A DNA stretch of 64,000 bases from Henningerozyma blattae CBS 6284 (taxonomy: Eukaryota; Ascomycota; Saccharomycetes; Saccharomycetales; Saccharomycetaceae): NCBI RefSeq assembly GCF_000315915.1, contig NC_020185.1:2170001-2234000 (forward strand), read 5' to 3'. The notes beneath the pieces are model-generated. The model was not told the DNA's origin, did not search any database, and saw nothing but the letters and a program-made list of their open reading frames with translations. Positions within the stretch are counted from its first letter, which is position 1. Each line of letters starts with the position of its first letter. Positions 55,598-64,000 of the stretch are shown here, piece by piece. The position numbers and the translations under genes are program-made.

Positions 55598-58500
55598 ATG
55601 TCATTTAGAGATACGATGACTAACCCTGATGCTAATATGAGTTCTAGTAATAATAAAAAGGTTCCGATTAATAAGGTTACAAAGCAAACACAATATCAGA
55701 CTACTCCGACCTTGAGCAATAAATTGGAATGTGATGGGTGCACATATATGAAATTGAAATGTTCTGGTATGCATCCATGTACAAATTGTTTGAAAGCTGA
55801 AAAAATATGTCAATTTCCCAATCAAAATAATTTATCTCTTTTACAAGCCGCTAGTCTAATAGATAAGACTAAAATAGGAACACAACAGACGTCGATGCAA
55901 GAATTGATCGAAAGCAAACATACGATAAATTTGGATCAAATACCTCCATTAACAGCTAAGACTGGTAATAATGGGTTTTATAAGGATGATATTAAAATAG
56001 TGGAAATGTTATCTAATATCCAAAAATCTATTTTACAGTTAAAATCAACCCCTAATACGTCAGATCAAGCAATTTCTAATGGTGAAGTTACTGATCCAGG
56101 TACATTGTCTTTGGTTGAGCAATTAAACAAGCAAGCCAATAATATTATACGTAGTTGGAAGCCAGAAGTGGATATGAATAAATTAAATGAAGAATTTAAG
56201 GATTTTGATTATTCTAAACAGAAAAAAAATCATAAATATTCAGTAGAGACTTATTTGATGAAAAATAAATATAGAGATGTAGTGCATATAACATCTGTCT
56301 CGGCTTGGTCAGGCAAACAATCAGATTCGAATTCCGGTATACATGATTCTCAAATATCTAGTTATTTGGCACATCAACCTGTAGTCGATTGGATGTTTGG
56401 CTTATATGATCCAGGTTTGATTTTTTCATTAAGAGGTATAGGTCAATATATTAGAAACATCACATCAGATGAACAAACCACGCAGGATCATATTCAAATT
56501 AAAGAAACTATTTATTTATTATTAAGATTATTCGATGTTATCACAGTTCATATATCCCAATATTGTGTGTCGATTTCACATCCTTTAGAGAGCTTCCTTG
56601 AACGAGAAGCTAAAGTTGAAGAAAGTTTAGGAAACTCACCAATCATTCATGTAAACATGTCAACACCACCAAGTATACAGGACTCGTTAAAGAGCCCCAC
56701 AAGTTCTACATATAAAGATTTAGTGACAGTGTTGATTAATAAACTACCGTTTCCATTTGTGGAAGAAATTACAAAAGTTTCCAGAGATAAATTGTTTAGT
56801 ACTATAGAATCCGATTTCGCCATGTTTCATTTAGTTTTACAAATGTTTGGTTCACATAAAGAAGCATATGATAATTTTATGATAAATACCAAGAGAGATT
56901 CAAACGGGAATATCTCTTCAGATTCACTTCAGGTGTTTTTTAAATTTTCTAAACAACAAGAAATTTTATTAGCCCTAGCATATCATTATTATACTTGTAC
57001 TTTTTATCATTTCGATGCTATGATTGTTAATATCGAATATTTTGAATTATTATTGAGTTTGTTGGATTATCAAGTTTGGTTAAGTGATTTATTTGGTTAT
57101 GAAAAAGTATTGAGTGTAGCAATGAATTATGCAGCAAAATTAGGTTTATATCAATGGGAGTTTTATGTAGGTTTACCTGAAGGTGCTGCTGAAAGAAGAA
57201 GAAAATTATTGTGGAGACTTTACTGTTATGAGAAGATATGGTCAACTACCGATGGTTTAATATCATTGATTGATGAAAAAAATATTACTTTCTTATTAAC
57301 CAAGGAATTTAGAACAATTGGGTTTTCAAATAATAAAGATTTTATTGAACGAGTACATTTATTACCAGTGTCATCGGATTTTGATAGATTGTCTTTGGAA
57401 GAACTTTGCTTTTATGGTGTATGTGGTAGTTTACAAATCTCGTCACATTTTAGTACAACTACCTTATATAATGAAAAATTTACTTCAATTAAAAATACAT
57501 CACTACCATCAATCTTTCAAAGGGAATTGATAAATGAGTTATTTGATGAAGTAAATTTAACTCTCATTAGACTTGAAGCACTAGGTAAACATACTTCTAA
57601 ATTATTTGAAATTGTTCGTACAAACGGTCAATGTTTAACAGAATATCTAGAACCTTCATTGTACATTAAAATATATGATTTTGTTCTATCGTATTATCAT
57701 AATATAGTGACAGTTATTTGGTCGGTTAGTAATCTAATGTCTAGATTTATCTATCCAGATTTGTACAATTATTATAAGAATAAAATTCAAGTATGGATGG
57801 ATCGTTTAGGAGATGTTTGGTGGGATATGGTAACATTATTATTAAATATAGATAATGATTATATTCTATCTCATTCTTTAAAATTCTTCCTTGTAGCATC
57901 AATCCTAACAGCAAATAAAACATTTTCAGTTCAAAAAGATCTTGAGCCAAAATATGTCTTTGCAATTTTAAGAGTCTTAGAAAAAATTCAAAATATCGCA
58001 ATTTACAAAGAAATTTCAAATAATAAAATTGTAAAAGATACAATTCTAGTCCAAGAATACTCCAGATCACATCAAATTTTGTCCATTATCGCACATACAT
58101 TATTGTTAATTTTTAAAAAACAGCAAAAGATTTCAAAAGCACAATTATTTAGGTATATTTTATTAAATGCTCCAGATGTTGCTGATTTGCCACCAGCTCT
58201 TTTAGATCCAAAATCGTACATCTTTAAACCGTTGATGGAGCCAGTTGATAAATCAGGGTTCCACTTGAGTATGTCAAGAATGTTGGAAAAGGACAAGAGA
58301 TTTAGTTCAGACAAGAAGGAACATGATAAGAATGATCATTTAAATTTAACAAACGACAAGAAAAATGATTCGACATCTGCCCAAACAAATAATTTAATGG
58401 CGTCAAATATTAATTCAGATGTTAATAATCCCATGAAAAATATTTCTTTACCTAATCAAATGCCACAGCATATACCTAATAATATTCATTCATTAAATGT

Positions 58501-58930
58501 GGCAAGTCCGAAAATTTCGAAGTATATTAATTCAAGTAATATTAATAACAATCAACCTTCTAGGAAGCCATCTATCAAAAATATGATGGGCTTGGATGAG
58601 TTTTCTGATATTAACCTAGCAACGCGACATAATACTAATGTAATCGATGCTACCCTAAATAGTTCTCCAGTCTCTAATCGAAATCATCCTGAATATAAAT
58701 CAACAATTAGCTTATCTAATTCAAATATTAGTGATGTACCTAATAATTATGGTAGTATTATGGATGACTCAAACCCTAATATTCCGCTCTTACAAGGGTA
58801 TGATCTTGGTACATTGGATGAGTTTTTAGATCATGGTGATTTGGATGATTTATGGAAAACGATTTGGAGTGATGTTTATACAGATGATACGGCAACTAAT
58901 CTAACTGGGAACAGACCACCTATGTTTTAA
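55598..58930 (+). CDS. PDR1: Pdr1-family zinc cluster transcription factor with altered DNA-binding domain
   Basis: The 1110-residue protein matches Pdr1/Pdr3, activators of drug efflux pumps. Shared blocks are YRDVVHITSVSAWS, GLYDPGLIFSLRGIGQYI, ETIYLLLRLFDV, CVSISHPLESFLE, the fungal-specific domain AERRRKLLWRLYCYEK (near residue 535) and the C-terminal activation segment GTLDEFLDHGDLDDLW, the Med15-binding type. The six zinc Cys residues are intact (45, 48, 55, 61, 64, 71). Between the second and third Cys the sequence is TYMKLK, where S. cerevisiae Pdr1 and Pdr3 have RKRKIK; only the Lys aligned with the main CGG-contact Lys of Gal4 and the last Lys remain. The basic stretch before the cluster is also weak. 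Lies between LEU1 and PMA1, consistent with PDR1 (YGL013C) synteny. An ATG at 55616 is an alternative start. Confidence 0.9.
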   Translation: MSFRDTMTNPDANMSSSNNKKVPINKVTKQTQYQTTPTLSNKLECDGCTYMKLKCSGMHPCTNCLKAEKICQFPNQNNLSLLQAASLIDKTKIGTQQTSMQELIESKHTINLDQIPPLTAKTGNNGFYKDDIKIVEMLSNIQKSILQLKSTPNTSDQAISNGEVTDPGTLSLVEQLNKQANNIIRSWKPEVDMNKLNEEFKDFDYSKQKKNHKYSVETYLMKNKYRDVVHITSVSAWSGKQSDSNSGIHDSQISSYLAHQPVVDWMFGLYDPGLIFSLRGIGQYIRNITSDEQTTQDHIQIKETIYLLLRLFDVITVHISQYCVSISHPLESFLEREAKVEESLGNSPIIHVNMSTPPSIQDSLKSPTSSTYKDLVTVLINKLPFPFVEEITKVSRDKLFSTIESDFAMFHLVLQMFGSHKEAYDNFMINTKRDSNGNISSDSLQVFFKFSKQQEILLALAYHYYTCTFYHFDAMIVNIEYFELLLSLLDYQVWLSDLFGYEKVLSVAMNYAAKLGLYQWEFYVGLPEGAAERRRKLLWRLYCYEKIWSTTDGLISLIDEKNITFLLTKEFRTIGFSNNKDFIERVHLLPVSSDFDRLSLEELCFYGVCGSLQISSHFSTTTLYNEKFTSIKNTSLPSIFQRELINELFDEVNLTLIRLEALGKHTSKLFEIVRTNGQCLTEYLEPSLYIKIYDFVLSYYHNIVTVIWSVSNLMSRFIYPDLYNYYKNKIQVWMDRLGDVWWDMVTLLLNIDNDYILSHSLKFFLVASILTANKTFSVQKDLEPKYVFAILRVLEKIQNIAIYKEISNNKIVKDTILVQEYSRSHQILSIIAHTLLLIFKKQQKISKAQLFRYILLNAPDVADLPPALLDPKSYIFKPLMEPVDKSGFHLSMSRMLEKDKRFSSDKKEHDKNDHLNLTNDKKNDSTSAQTNNLMASNINSDVNNPMKNISLPNQMPQHIPNNIHSLNVASPKISKYINSSNINNNQPSRKPSIKNMMGLDEFSDINLATRHNTNVIDATLNSSPVSNRNHPEYKSTISLSNSNISDVPNNYGSIMDDSNPNIPLLQGYDLGTLDEFLDHGDLDDLWKTIWSDVYTDDTATNLTGNRPPMF

Positions 58931-59981
58931 TATTAGTTAATAATATTTTATAGATGATTTAAATATTTTAGTTTAATAAAATAACAGTTTATTACTAAGA
59001 CTGAACTGTCAGTTTTCTTTTCATATAAATACTTTCAATACTTTTTAAATTATCTTTTGATAGATATCTATTGTATTAAAAATAATATTCTATTATGAAA
59101 ATTCACCTTAAAAAATCATTAGTGGCTTTCTAATATAAATAATTGAGTATTTAGCTTGAAGAGTTTATTTTAAGTATGTGTGTGTATTAAAATTATGTGA
59201 ATTACAGAAAAAATATATAAATGAAAAATTAAAAATATGCGTCTATGAAATTAGAAAGATTAGCCTGTTTGTATGAAATAAATTAGTAGAATTAACAAAA
59301 TAATATTAGGAAAAGTTTATCAAAGTGTGAAATAGTAAATGTGATTTCAATAACAATTTCTAAAAGTAATAATCTTTGTAGTATTTTTTTTCAAAAGATA
59401 AACGAATGAACTTAAAAAAAATAACATTCAAATCAAATTAGTAGATCGAATAAGAAAACCAAAATTATTCTAATAAATCAAAATATTAATGGCAGATTAA
59501 TCATTGTAATAAAAATAAAATAGATCGAATACCAGATAAGTTTGTGTGTGTGTGTGTGTGTTTTACCTAGCATCGATTAACAAATTTATTAAAAGTAAAA
59601 ATTCAAAGTTGATATCATAATTGAAAATTTAAACAATTCAATATCAATAATCAAAGTGTGTGTGTGAAGATTAAATTTAAAGTGTTTGAAAAAATTAGCA
59701 ATTAATAATTTAATGAATAAAAGCCTTTTTGAAGAAGACAATTAGGAATCTTGGAAATCGAAAATAATTGGTATTGTATGTGAAAATTCTAAGCCACAAT
59801 CGTTTTACTTTTCAAAAAAACAAAAGATAATATTCCAGAAGATTGTTTGAAAATTCTTGGATGGAATTAAGTATTAATATTATTCCAGGTATAATAAGTG
59901 GAAGAAAAAAATTTATAAGTGAACAAATAAAAAAATATTATGGATTAAGAAAAAATAAAATTGGAGGAAAAATTAGAAAAT
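58931..59981. other. Convergent 3' flanks of PDR1 and PMA1
   Basis: 1.05 kb of AT-rich DNA with a (GT)n microsatellite at about 59,542-59,560. No gene or clear RNA is seen; since both genes end here, it serves terminators of both. Confidence 0.5.
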
Positions 59982-62699
59982 CTAATTTTCTTTTTCGTGT
60001 TGAGTAGAAACTCTTCTCATGGCAGCCATGAAATCTTCGATGGATCTTTGAGATCTTTCTTCCTTTGGCTTACCGTTCATAAATCTATCGAAAGCTTCAG
60101 AAGTGGACATGATGTAGTAAGCACCACCCATGACACAGAAAACACCGACGGACCAGATTAAGACCTTAGTACAGGTAACAATATCAGTCCAGTTTTGAGA
60201 CCACCAACCGAACAAGGTAAACATTAAAGCAATGATATCGACACCTAAGACGGCACCGGCTAATTGCCAAGATGGAATAGAGGACCAGAATGGACCAGCA
60301 GCTCTAGTAATGAAAATCAACCAGTTTTCAGTTAAAGAAATTTCAAAGAACATAACACCATCAATGGAACCGAAGTTTTGAATAATACCACCCTTTGGTA
60401 AGAACATAGTGGTTAATGGAATCCAAGAACCGACAGCTAAAATAACACCTAAGATAACAGACATACCCCATAATCTTGGTAAATCCCACTTGACTGGAGT
60501 TTGAGAGTAAGGAGCATTATCGTAAGCAATGGCTAAAGTAGCAACATCAGCGAAAATGGCAATGAAAACAACTAAATCAATATCTAAGGAGTGGTTCAAA
60601 ATAGCAATCCATAAACCTAAGAAGATTTCTAAATGTAAAGATAAAGCAATACGGTAAACAACGTAAGCGTACATTCTGTGGAAAATTTGTCTGGAAGTCT
60701 TCAAAGCATCAATAATAGCAGATAAACCTGGAGCTAAGAAGACAATATCAGCAGCAGATCTAGCAGCATCGGTAGCACCTTCGACAGCAATACCAGTATC
60801 AGCCTTCTTCAAAGATGGAGCATCGTTAACACCATCACCAGTCATAGCAACCAAGTAACCTCTGTTTTGTAAAATTTCGACACACTTATATTTATGTTGT
60901 GGGAAGACTTCAGCAAAACCATCAGCGTTTTCAACGAAATCAGCCAATTCAGAACCTGGCATGGAACCGGCACCACCTAAACCTAATCTTTCAGCATTAT
61001 AGATGTTGTCACCCAAACCTAATTGTCTACAAGTTTCCTTAGCAATACCGACAGCATCACCAGTTAACATCTTGACTCTTAAACCTAATCTTCTAGCTTC
61101 ATCAATAGTTTCAGCAGTATCATCTCTTGGAGGATCCATACATGGCATAACACCCAAAATTTCCCAGTGACCTTCACCTCTTTTTCTTGCAACACCTAAA
61201 GCTCTGAAACCTCTGGAGGCTAATTCAGCAACTTTATTTTCGTAGTTTTCATGAACGTCTTCTGGGATTGGGTGATCTTCTTCGACAGTCTTTAAGACGA
61301 ATAATGGAGCACCTTTAACACAGATGATTCTTTCACCTTCTGGGGATTCAACAATAGCAGTGACCTTTTTGGAGACAGGGTCGAATGGGTGGAATTCCAA
61401 GACCTTGTATTTAACCAAAGCGGCTTTAGCGACAGGGTATTGAGATAAGGATTTCAAGAAAGCTTTATCGATAGCATCCAAACCCTTCTTCTTTCTGGTA
61501 GCAGCCAAACAAGCAGTAACCATTAAATCATCGGCAGAAACACCTTCGACAGTGTATGGTTCGTGTAAAGTCAACTTGTTCTTGGTTAAAGTACCAGTTT
61601 TATCGGAACACAAGATTTCGACACCGGCCAAAGATTCAATAGCAGATAATTTTTGAACAATAGCTTGTTTCTTGGCTAAGTAAGCAGCACCGACAGCCAT
61701 GGTAGTGGTAACGACAGCTGGTAAACCGACTGGAACACCGACAATGGTGATAGCCAAAGTGTATCTCAAGATAGAAACGACGTTAACGGTTCTGTAGAAA
61801 CCAGCAGTCCAGACCAATAATAAAGTAACAACGACTAAAACCAATAAGATAATACCAATACCGTTCAAAACTTCAGTGAAATGACCACTACCACCGGAAG
61901 CTTGGTTAACTAAAGCAGCAGCTCTACCGACGTAAGTGTTGTCACCAGTAGCAGTAACAACCATGAAACCTTCACCCTTCTTAACAGTAGAGGAAGAGAA
62001 AGTTGGATCACCGAAATGTTTGTCAGCAGCCAAAGATTCACCAGTTATAGCAGATTGATCGATTTGAATGAAACAATCTTCAGTAACGATTCTACCATCA
62101 GCAGAAATAATAACACCATCTTCTAATTGTAAGATATCACCTGGGACGACTTCGTTAGCTGGGATTTCAACTAAGTTACCATCTCTAACAACAGTGGAAG
62201 AATTAGCCAAGGTCTTCTTCAATTCATCGACAATTGAACCAGCTTGGAATTCTTGAACGAAACCAACAACAGCGTTTAACATTAACAAACCACAAATAAC
62301 ACCGAAATCGACCCAATCGGAAAGACCAGCAGCTAAGATAGCAGCAGCTTCCATAACGAATTGAATTGGACCAATGAAGAACATTAAGAATTTAACGAAT
62401 GGGTTTTCAATATCTTCAGACATTTGATTCAAACCGTACTTCTTTCTTCTTCTAGCGACTTCGTCAGACGTTAAACCAACAGATGGGTCAGTTTGTAACA
62501 TTTCTTCTGGAACGACACGGGCTTCACCAGCAGCAGCTGGACCATCGTCTTCTTCATCATCACCATCCATACCACCGTGGTGGGATTGTAATTCTTCGAT
62601 TAAAGCATCGAAATCTTCTTCGTCTTCTTCAGCGTCGGAGAAACTCTCATCGACTGGCTTTGGTGGTTTTTCTTGATCTTGATCTTTAGTACCAGACAT
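59982..62699 (-). CDS. PMA1: Plasma-membrane H+-ATPase
   Basis: The 905-residue P3-type ATPase pumps protons out of the cell and energises nutrient uptake. An acidic N-terminus precedes the first two membrane helices (about 105-150), the actuator loop with TGES at 219-222, the phosphorylation site Asp366 in CSDKTGT, the nucleotide-binding domain, the hinge [10 protein letters not shown] and six C-terminal helices. The autoinhibitory tail [21 protein letters not shown] keeps the Ser and Thr that are phosphorylated on glucose activation in S. cerevisiae. Length is 918 there. Codon use is strongly biased to preferred codons. The N-terminus differs from S. cerevisiae in lacking the Ser-rich run. 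It is the only PMA gene in the window. Confidence 0.97.
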   Translation of the reverse strand: MSGTKDQDQEKPPKPVDESFSDAEEDEEDFDALIEELQSHHGGMDGDDEEDDGPAAAGEARVVPEEMLQTDPSVGLTSDEVARRRKKYGLNQMSEDIENPFVKFLMFFIGPIQFVMEAAAILAAGLSDWVDFGVICGLLMLNAVVGFVQEFQAGSIVDELKKTLANSSTVVRDGNLVEIPANEVVPGDILQLEDGVIISADGRIVTEDCFIQIDQSAITGESLAADKHFGDPTFSSSTVKKGEGFMVVTATGDNTYVGRAAALVNQASGGSGHFTEVLNGIGIILLVLVVVTLLLVWTAGFYRTVNVVSILRYTLAITIVGVPVGLPAVVTTTMAVGAAYLAKKQAIVQKLSAIESLAGVEILCSDKTGTLTKNKLTLHEPYTVEGVSADDLMVTACLAATRKKKGLDAIDKAFLKSLSQYPVAKAALVKYKVLEFHPFDPVSKKVTAIVESPEGERIICVKGAPLFVLKTVEEDHPIPEDVHENYENKVAELASRGFRALGVARKRGEGHWEILGVMPCMDPPRDDTAETIDEARRLGLRVKMLTGDAVGIAKETCRQLGLGDNIYNAERLGLGGAGSMPGSELADFVENADGFAEVFPQHKYKCVEILQNRGYLVAMTGDGVNDAPSLKKADTGIAVEGATDAARSAADIVFLAPGLSAIIDALKTSRQIFHRMYAYVVYRIALSLHLEIFLGLWIAILNHSLDIDLVVFIAIFADVATLAIAYDNAPYSQTPVKWDLPRLWGMSVILGVILAVGSWIPLTTMFLPKGGIIQNFGSIDGVMFFEISLTENWLIFITRAAGPFWSSIPSWQLAGAVLGVDIIALMFTLFGWWSQNWTDIVTCTKVLIWSVGVFCVMGGAYYIMSTSEAFDRFMNGKPKEERSQRSIEDFMAAMRRVSTQHEKEN

Positions 62700-63744
62700 C
62701 CTTGATGTATTTAAGTATATGTGATACTAATTTATATTAAAGTTGATTTGGTATAATGTATTATTTATTATATTATAAAAAAAGAAAATAAGAGTAATAC
62801 GAATAAACAGCACAAGAGCAGATATTTTGATTTAAATATCAATTGACTTATATAGTTTTGAAAGAACAATTGAAAGGATGATCGTGTACCTTTTCTTGTA
62901 CCTCTAAAATGTACCTTATACACACATACACATACACACACATACATACACCTCACTCCGTCCATCTTGAGGAACTATGTGATATGTTGTGTTTTTTTTT
63001 GTGTGTGTGAGTATGTGTGTCGTGTTATGCTGTACTGTACTATCTTGTACTGGCTAGTGGATAAGAATTGTGTACGTTTACACTTTTTTCTGTGCTCTGC
63101 AATGGCATCTATACGGAACTCTGAGTGAAGGCATCTCTGAAATAAAATTTTTTTTTTTAGATTTTATTTTTTTTCAGTTTAGCAAATCTTGTCTTGGATT
63201 TGTCTGTATGTATGTATGTATGTATGTATGTATGAATGTATGTTTGTATGTTTTGGTATGACCAGAAAGGCAATCCTAAGATAAAGCATTCGAGCATCCA
63301 CTGTGTCGATCCAACACATACGAGGATACTTGAAATGGTAATTTCCACAACACGCGTGGGTCTAGCACCCTAACGCCGCGCGCATTTGCTCGGCCCGGGT
63401 CGGCTCGGAAGAATTGACCGCGGCAATCGGAAGCGGGAACGGACGAGCGGATGTGGTGCGGCCATTGCCTGTTCGGGCTACAGAGCCGTGCGGCTTGTTA
63501 CTATTTCTCCGGAACCAGCCGAAGAGGGTTAGGGTTTTGCATTGGTAGGGCTGTAGTGCTGTGAGGGCTAGGTTGGCGGTTAGGGTTGGCACGGGATAAA
63601 GTGGCATTAGGGCTGGCGTCACTAAAAGGGAGTGGGGTAATTGGGTCGTGTTATTATCGATGATTATAATCGCATTAGGGGCGTCAGGATATATAGAGGG
63701 TATATAAGTATGTATGTAAGTATGTATATATGGTGATGTTTTTT
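62700..63744 (-). promoter_or_regulatory. PMA1 promoter with GC-rich island and TTAGGG array
   Basis: Near the gene lie CA/TG-rich and TATG microsatellites (62,925-62,950; 63,206-63,240) and T-tracts. From about 63,350 to 63,520 the DNA is GC-rich with many CGG and CCG groups. Beyond it four TTAGGG motifs stand in one orientation (63529, 63580, 63607 and 63675). PMA1 of S. cerevisiae is driven by Rap1 and Gcr1; here I see no perfect Rap1 site. Open frames through the GC-rich part are not supported. Confidence 0.55.
63529..63680 (+). promoter_or_regulatory. Array of four TTAGGG (Tbf1-type) sites
   Basis: TTAGGGTT at 63529-63536 and 63580-63587, TTAGGGCT at 63607-63614 and TTAGGG at 63675-63680 are all on the plus strand within 152 bp, in a stretch with further GGGCT/GGTAGGG near-matches. 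Tbf1 of budding yeasts binds TTAGGG-type sites as a general regulatory factor and insulator. The array ends 65 bp from the COG7 stop codon and is 0.83-0.98 kb upstream of PMA1. Confidence 0.55.
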
Positions 63745-64000
63745 TTATGTGTTTGTTCTGCTCCACGTGTCGTATTCAGCCCTGTATCGATCGAGAAATT
63801 CGTTATATTTGAATTCGAAATTGCCCATATCTTTGAATATTCCCTTTAGTCTCTTGTATTTTTCATAATCTGGTTTAGATTTAATTTGGGTTTGGTTCAA
63901 TTTGTCTTCAAACGTCTCGATACTGATATTACCTAGGTTTTTAGTTTGGAAGATATTTTGGACCTCTTGGAGATTTTCTATCACTTCATTCATACGGCTT
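63745..64000 (-). CDS. COG7: C-terminal end of COG7 (partial)
   Basis: The frame is open to the window edge, so only about the last 85 residues are seen; the Met at 63993 is probably internal. The end, with YKRLKGIFKDMGNFEFKYNE, resembles the C-terminus of S. cerevisiae Cog7, which has LKCLFKGLDKFFAEYSNF at the same distance from its end, and ISIETFEDKL resembles its ISITDFRTSL-like segment. Cog7 is a lobe B subunit of the Golgi tethering COG complex. COG7 (YGL005C) lies three genes from PMA1 on the same strand in S. cerevisiae, supporting the call. PMC1, expected between them, is absent. Confidence 0.6.
   Translation of the reverse strand, partial: SRMNEVIENLQEVQNIFQTKNLGNISIETFEDKLNQTQIKSKPDYEKYKRLKGIFKDMGNFEFKYNEFLDRYRAEYDTWSRTNT

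Noticed and set aside
63362..63766. 134-codon open frame in the PMA1 upstream region
   Set aside because: GC-rich and repeat-driven composition (TTAGGG and TATG repeats); overlaps the end of COG7; no family resemblance.

Overview
The window is nuclear DNA of a budding yeast of the family Saccharomycetaceae. Nearly every long reading frame is recognisable as a Saccharomyces cerevisiae orthologue, genes are intron-poor, tRNA genes have yeast-type sequences (including a tRNA-Phe intron), and promoters carry known yeast sites (Leu3, Gcn4, PAC/RRPE, MCB, Ace2, PDRE). It is not S. cerevisiae itself: the gene order is rearranged, intergenic DNA is long and AT-rich, and proteins are diverged. The gene content is a subset of the ancestral order drawn from both S. 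cerevisiae sister tracks (for example RRN6 of chromosome II between CWH41 and TRP5 of chromosome VII). Many genes expected between the survivors (ALK1, GET1, CKB1, ATE1, KAP122, PUF4, ERG4, SCL1, PMC1) are absent. I infer a post-whole-genome-duplication species with its own pattern of gene loss, perhaps Kazachstania- or Naumovozyma-like; the genus is a guess.

Layout. 0-12.6 kb: the Pol III-type C/D snoRNA gene SNR52, TIM21, GAS2, FKS1 and IMO32, which rebuilds the ancestral IMO32-FKS-GAS2-TIM21 neighbourhood. 13.1-21.1 kb: ENP2, SEC9, MIG1, a NAT2-like DUF1279 gene and RPL24. 22-26 kb: tRNA-Val, tRNA-Ser, a solo LTR-like repeat and tRNA-Phe in gene-free DNA. 26.1-43 kb: six minus-strand genes, SCW11, CWH41, RRN6, TRP5, PGD1 and PIB2. 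43-48.5 kb: a 5.5-kb gene desert holding a second, inverted LTR copy, a further LTR-like start and an odd tRNA-Ala. 48.5-64 kb: STT3, JAC1, LEU1, PDR1, PMA1 and the 3' end of COG7.

Functional themes are cell wall construction and remodelling (FKS1, GAS2, SCW11, and CWH41 through ER glycan trimming), N-glycosylation (STT3, CWH41), ribosome production (ENP2, RRN6, RPL24, SNR52), nutrient and glucose signalling (MIG1, PIB2), amino-acid synthesis (TRP5, LEU1), mitochondrial biogenesis (TIM21, JAC1), drug response (PDR1) and plasma-membrane energisation (PMA1).

I saw no new multi-gene system. The most interesting points are a PDR1 orthologue whose zinc cluster has lost most basic DNA-contact residues while its promoter keeps a perfect PDRE, a tRNA-Ala(UGC) with A at the near-invariant U33, an SNR52 gene with both guides readable, a tandem array of TTAGGG (Tbf1-type) sites at the distal PMA1 promoter, and an inverted LTR pair bracketing six genes. 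For MIG1, TRP5, PIB2, LEU1 and PDR1 I start the protein at the first ATG; each frame is open further upstream without an ATG.
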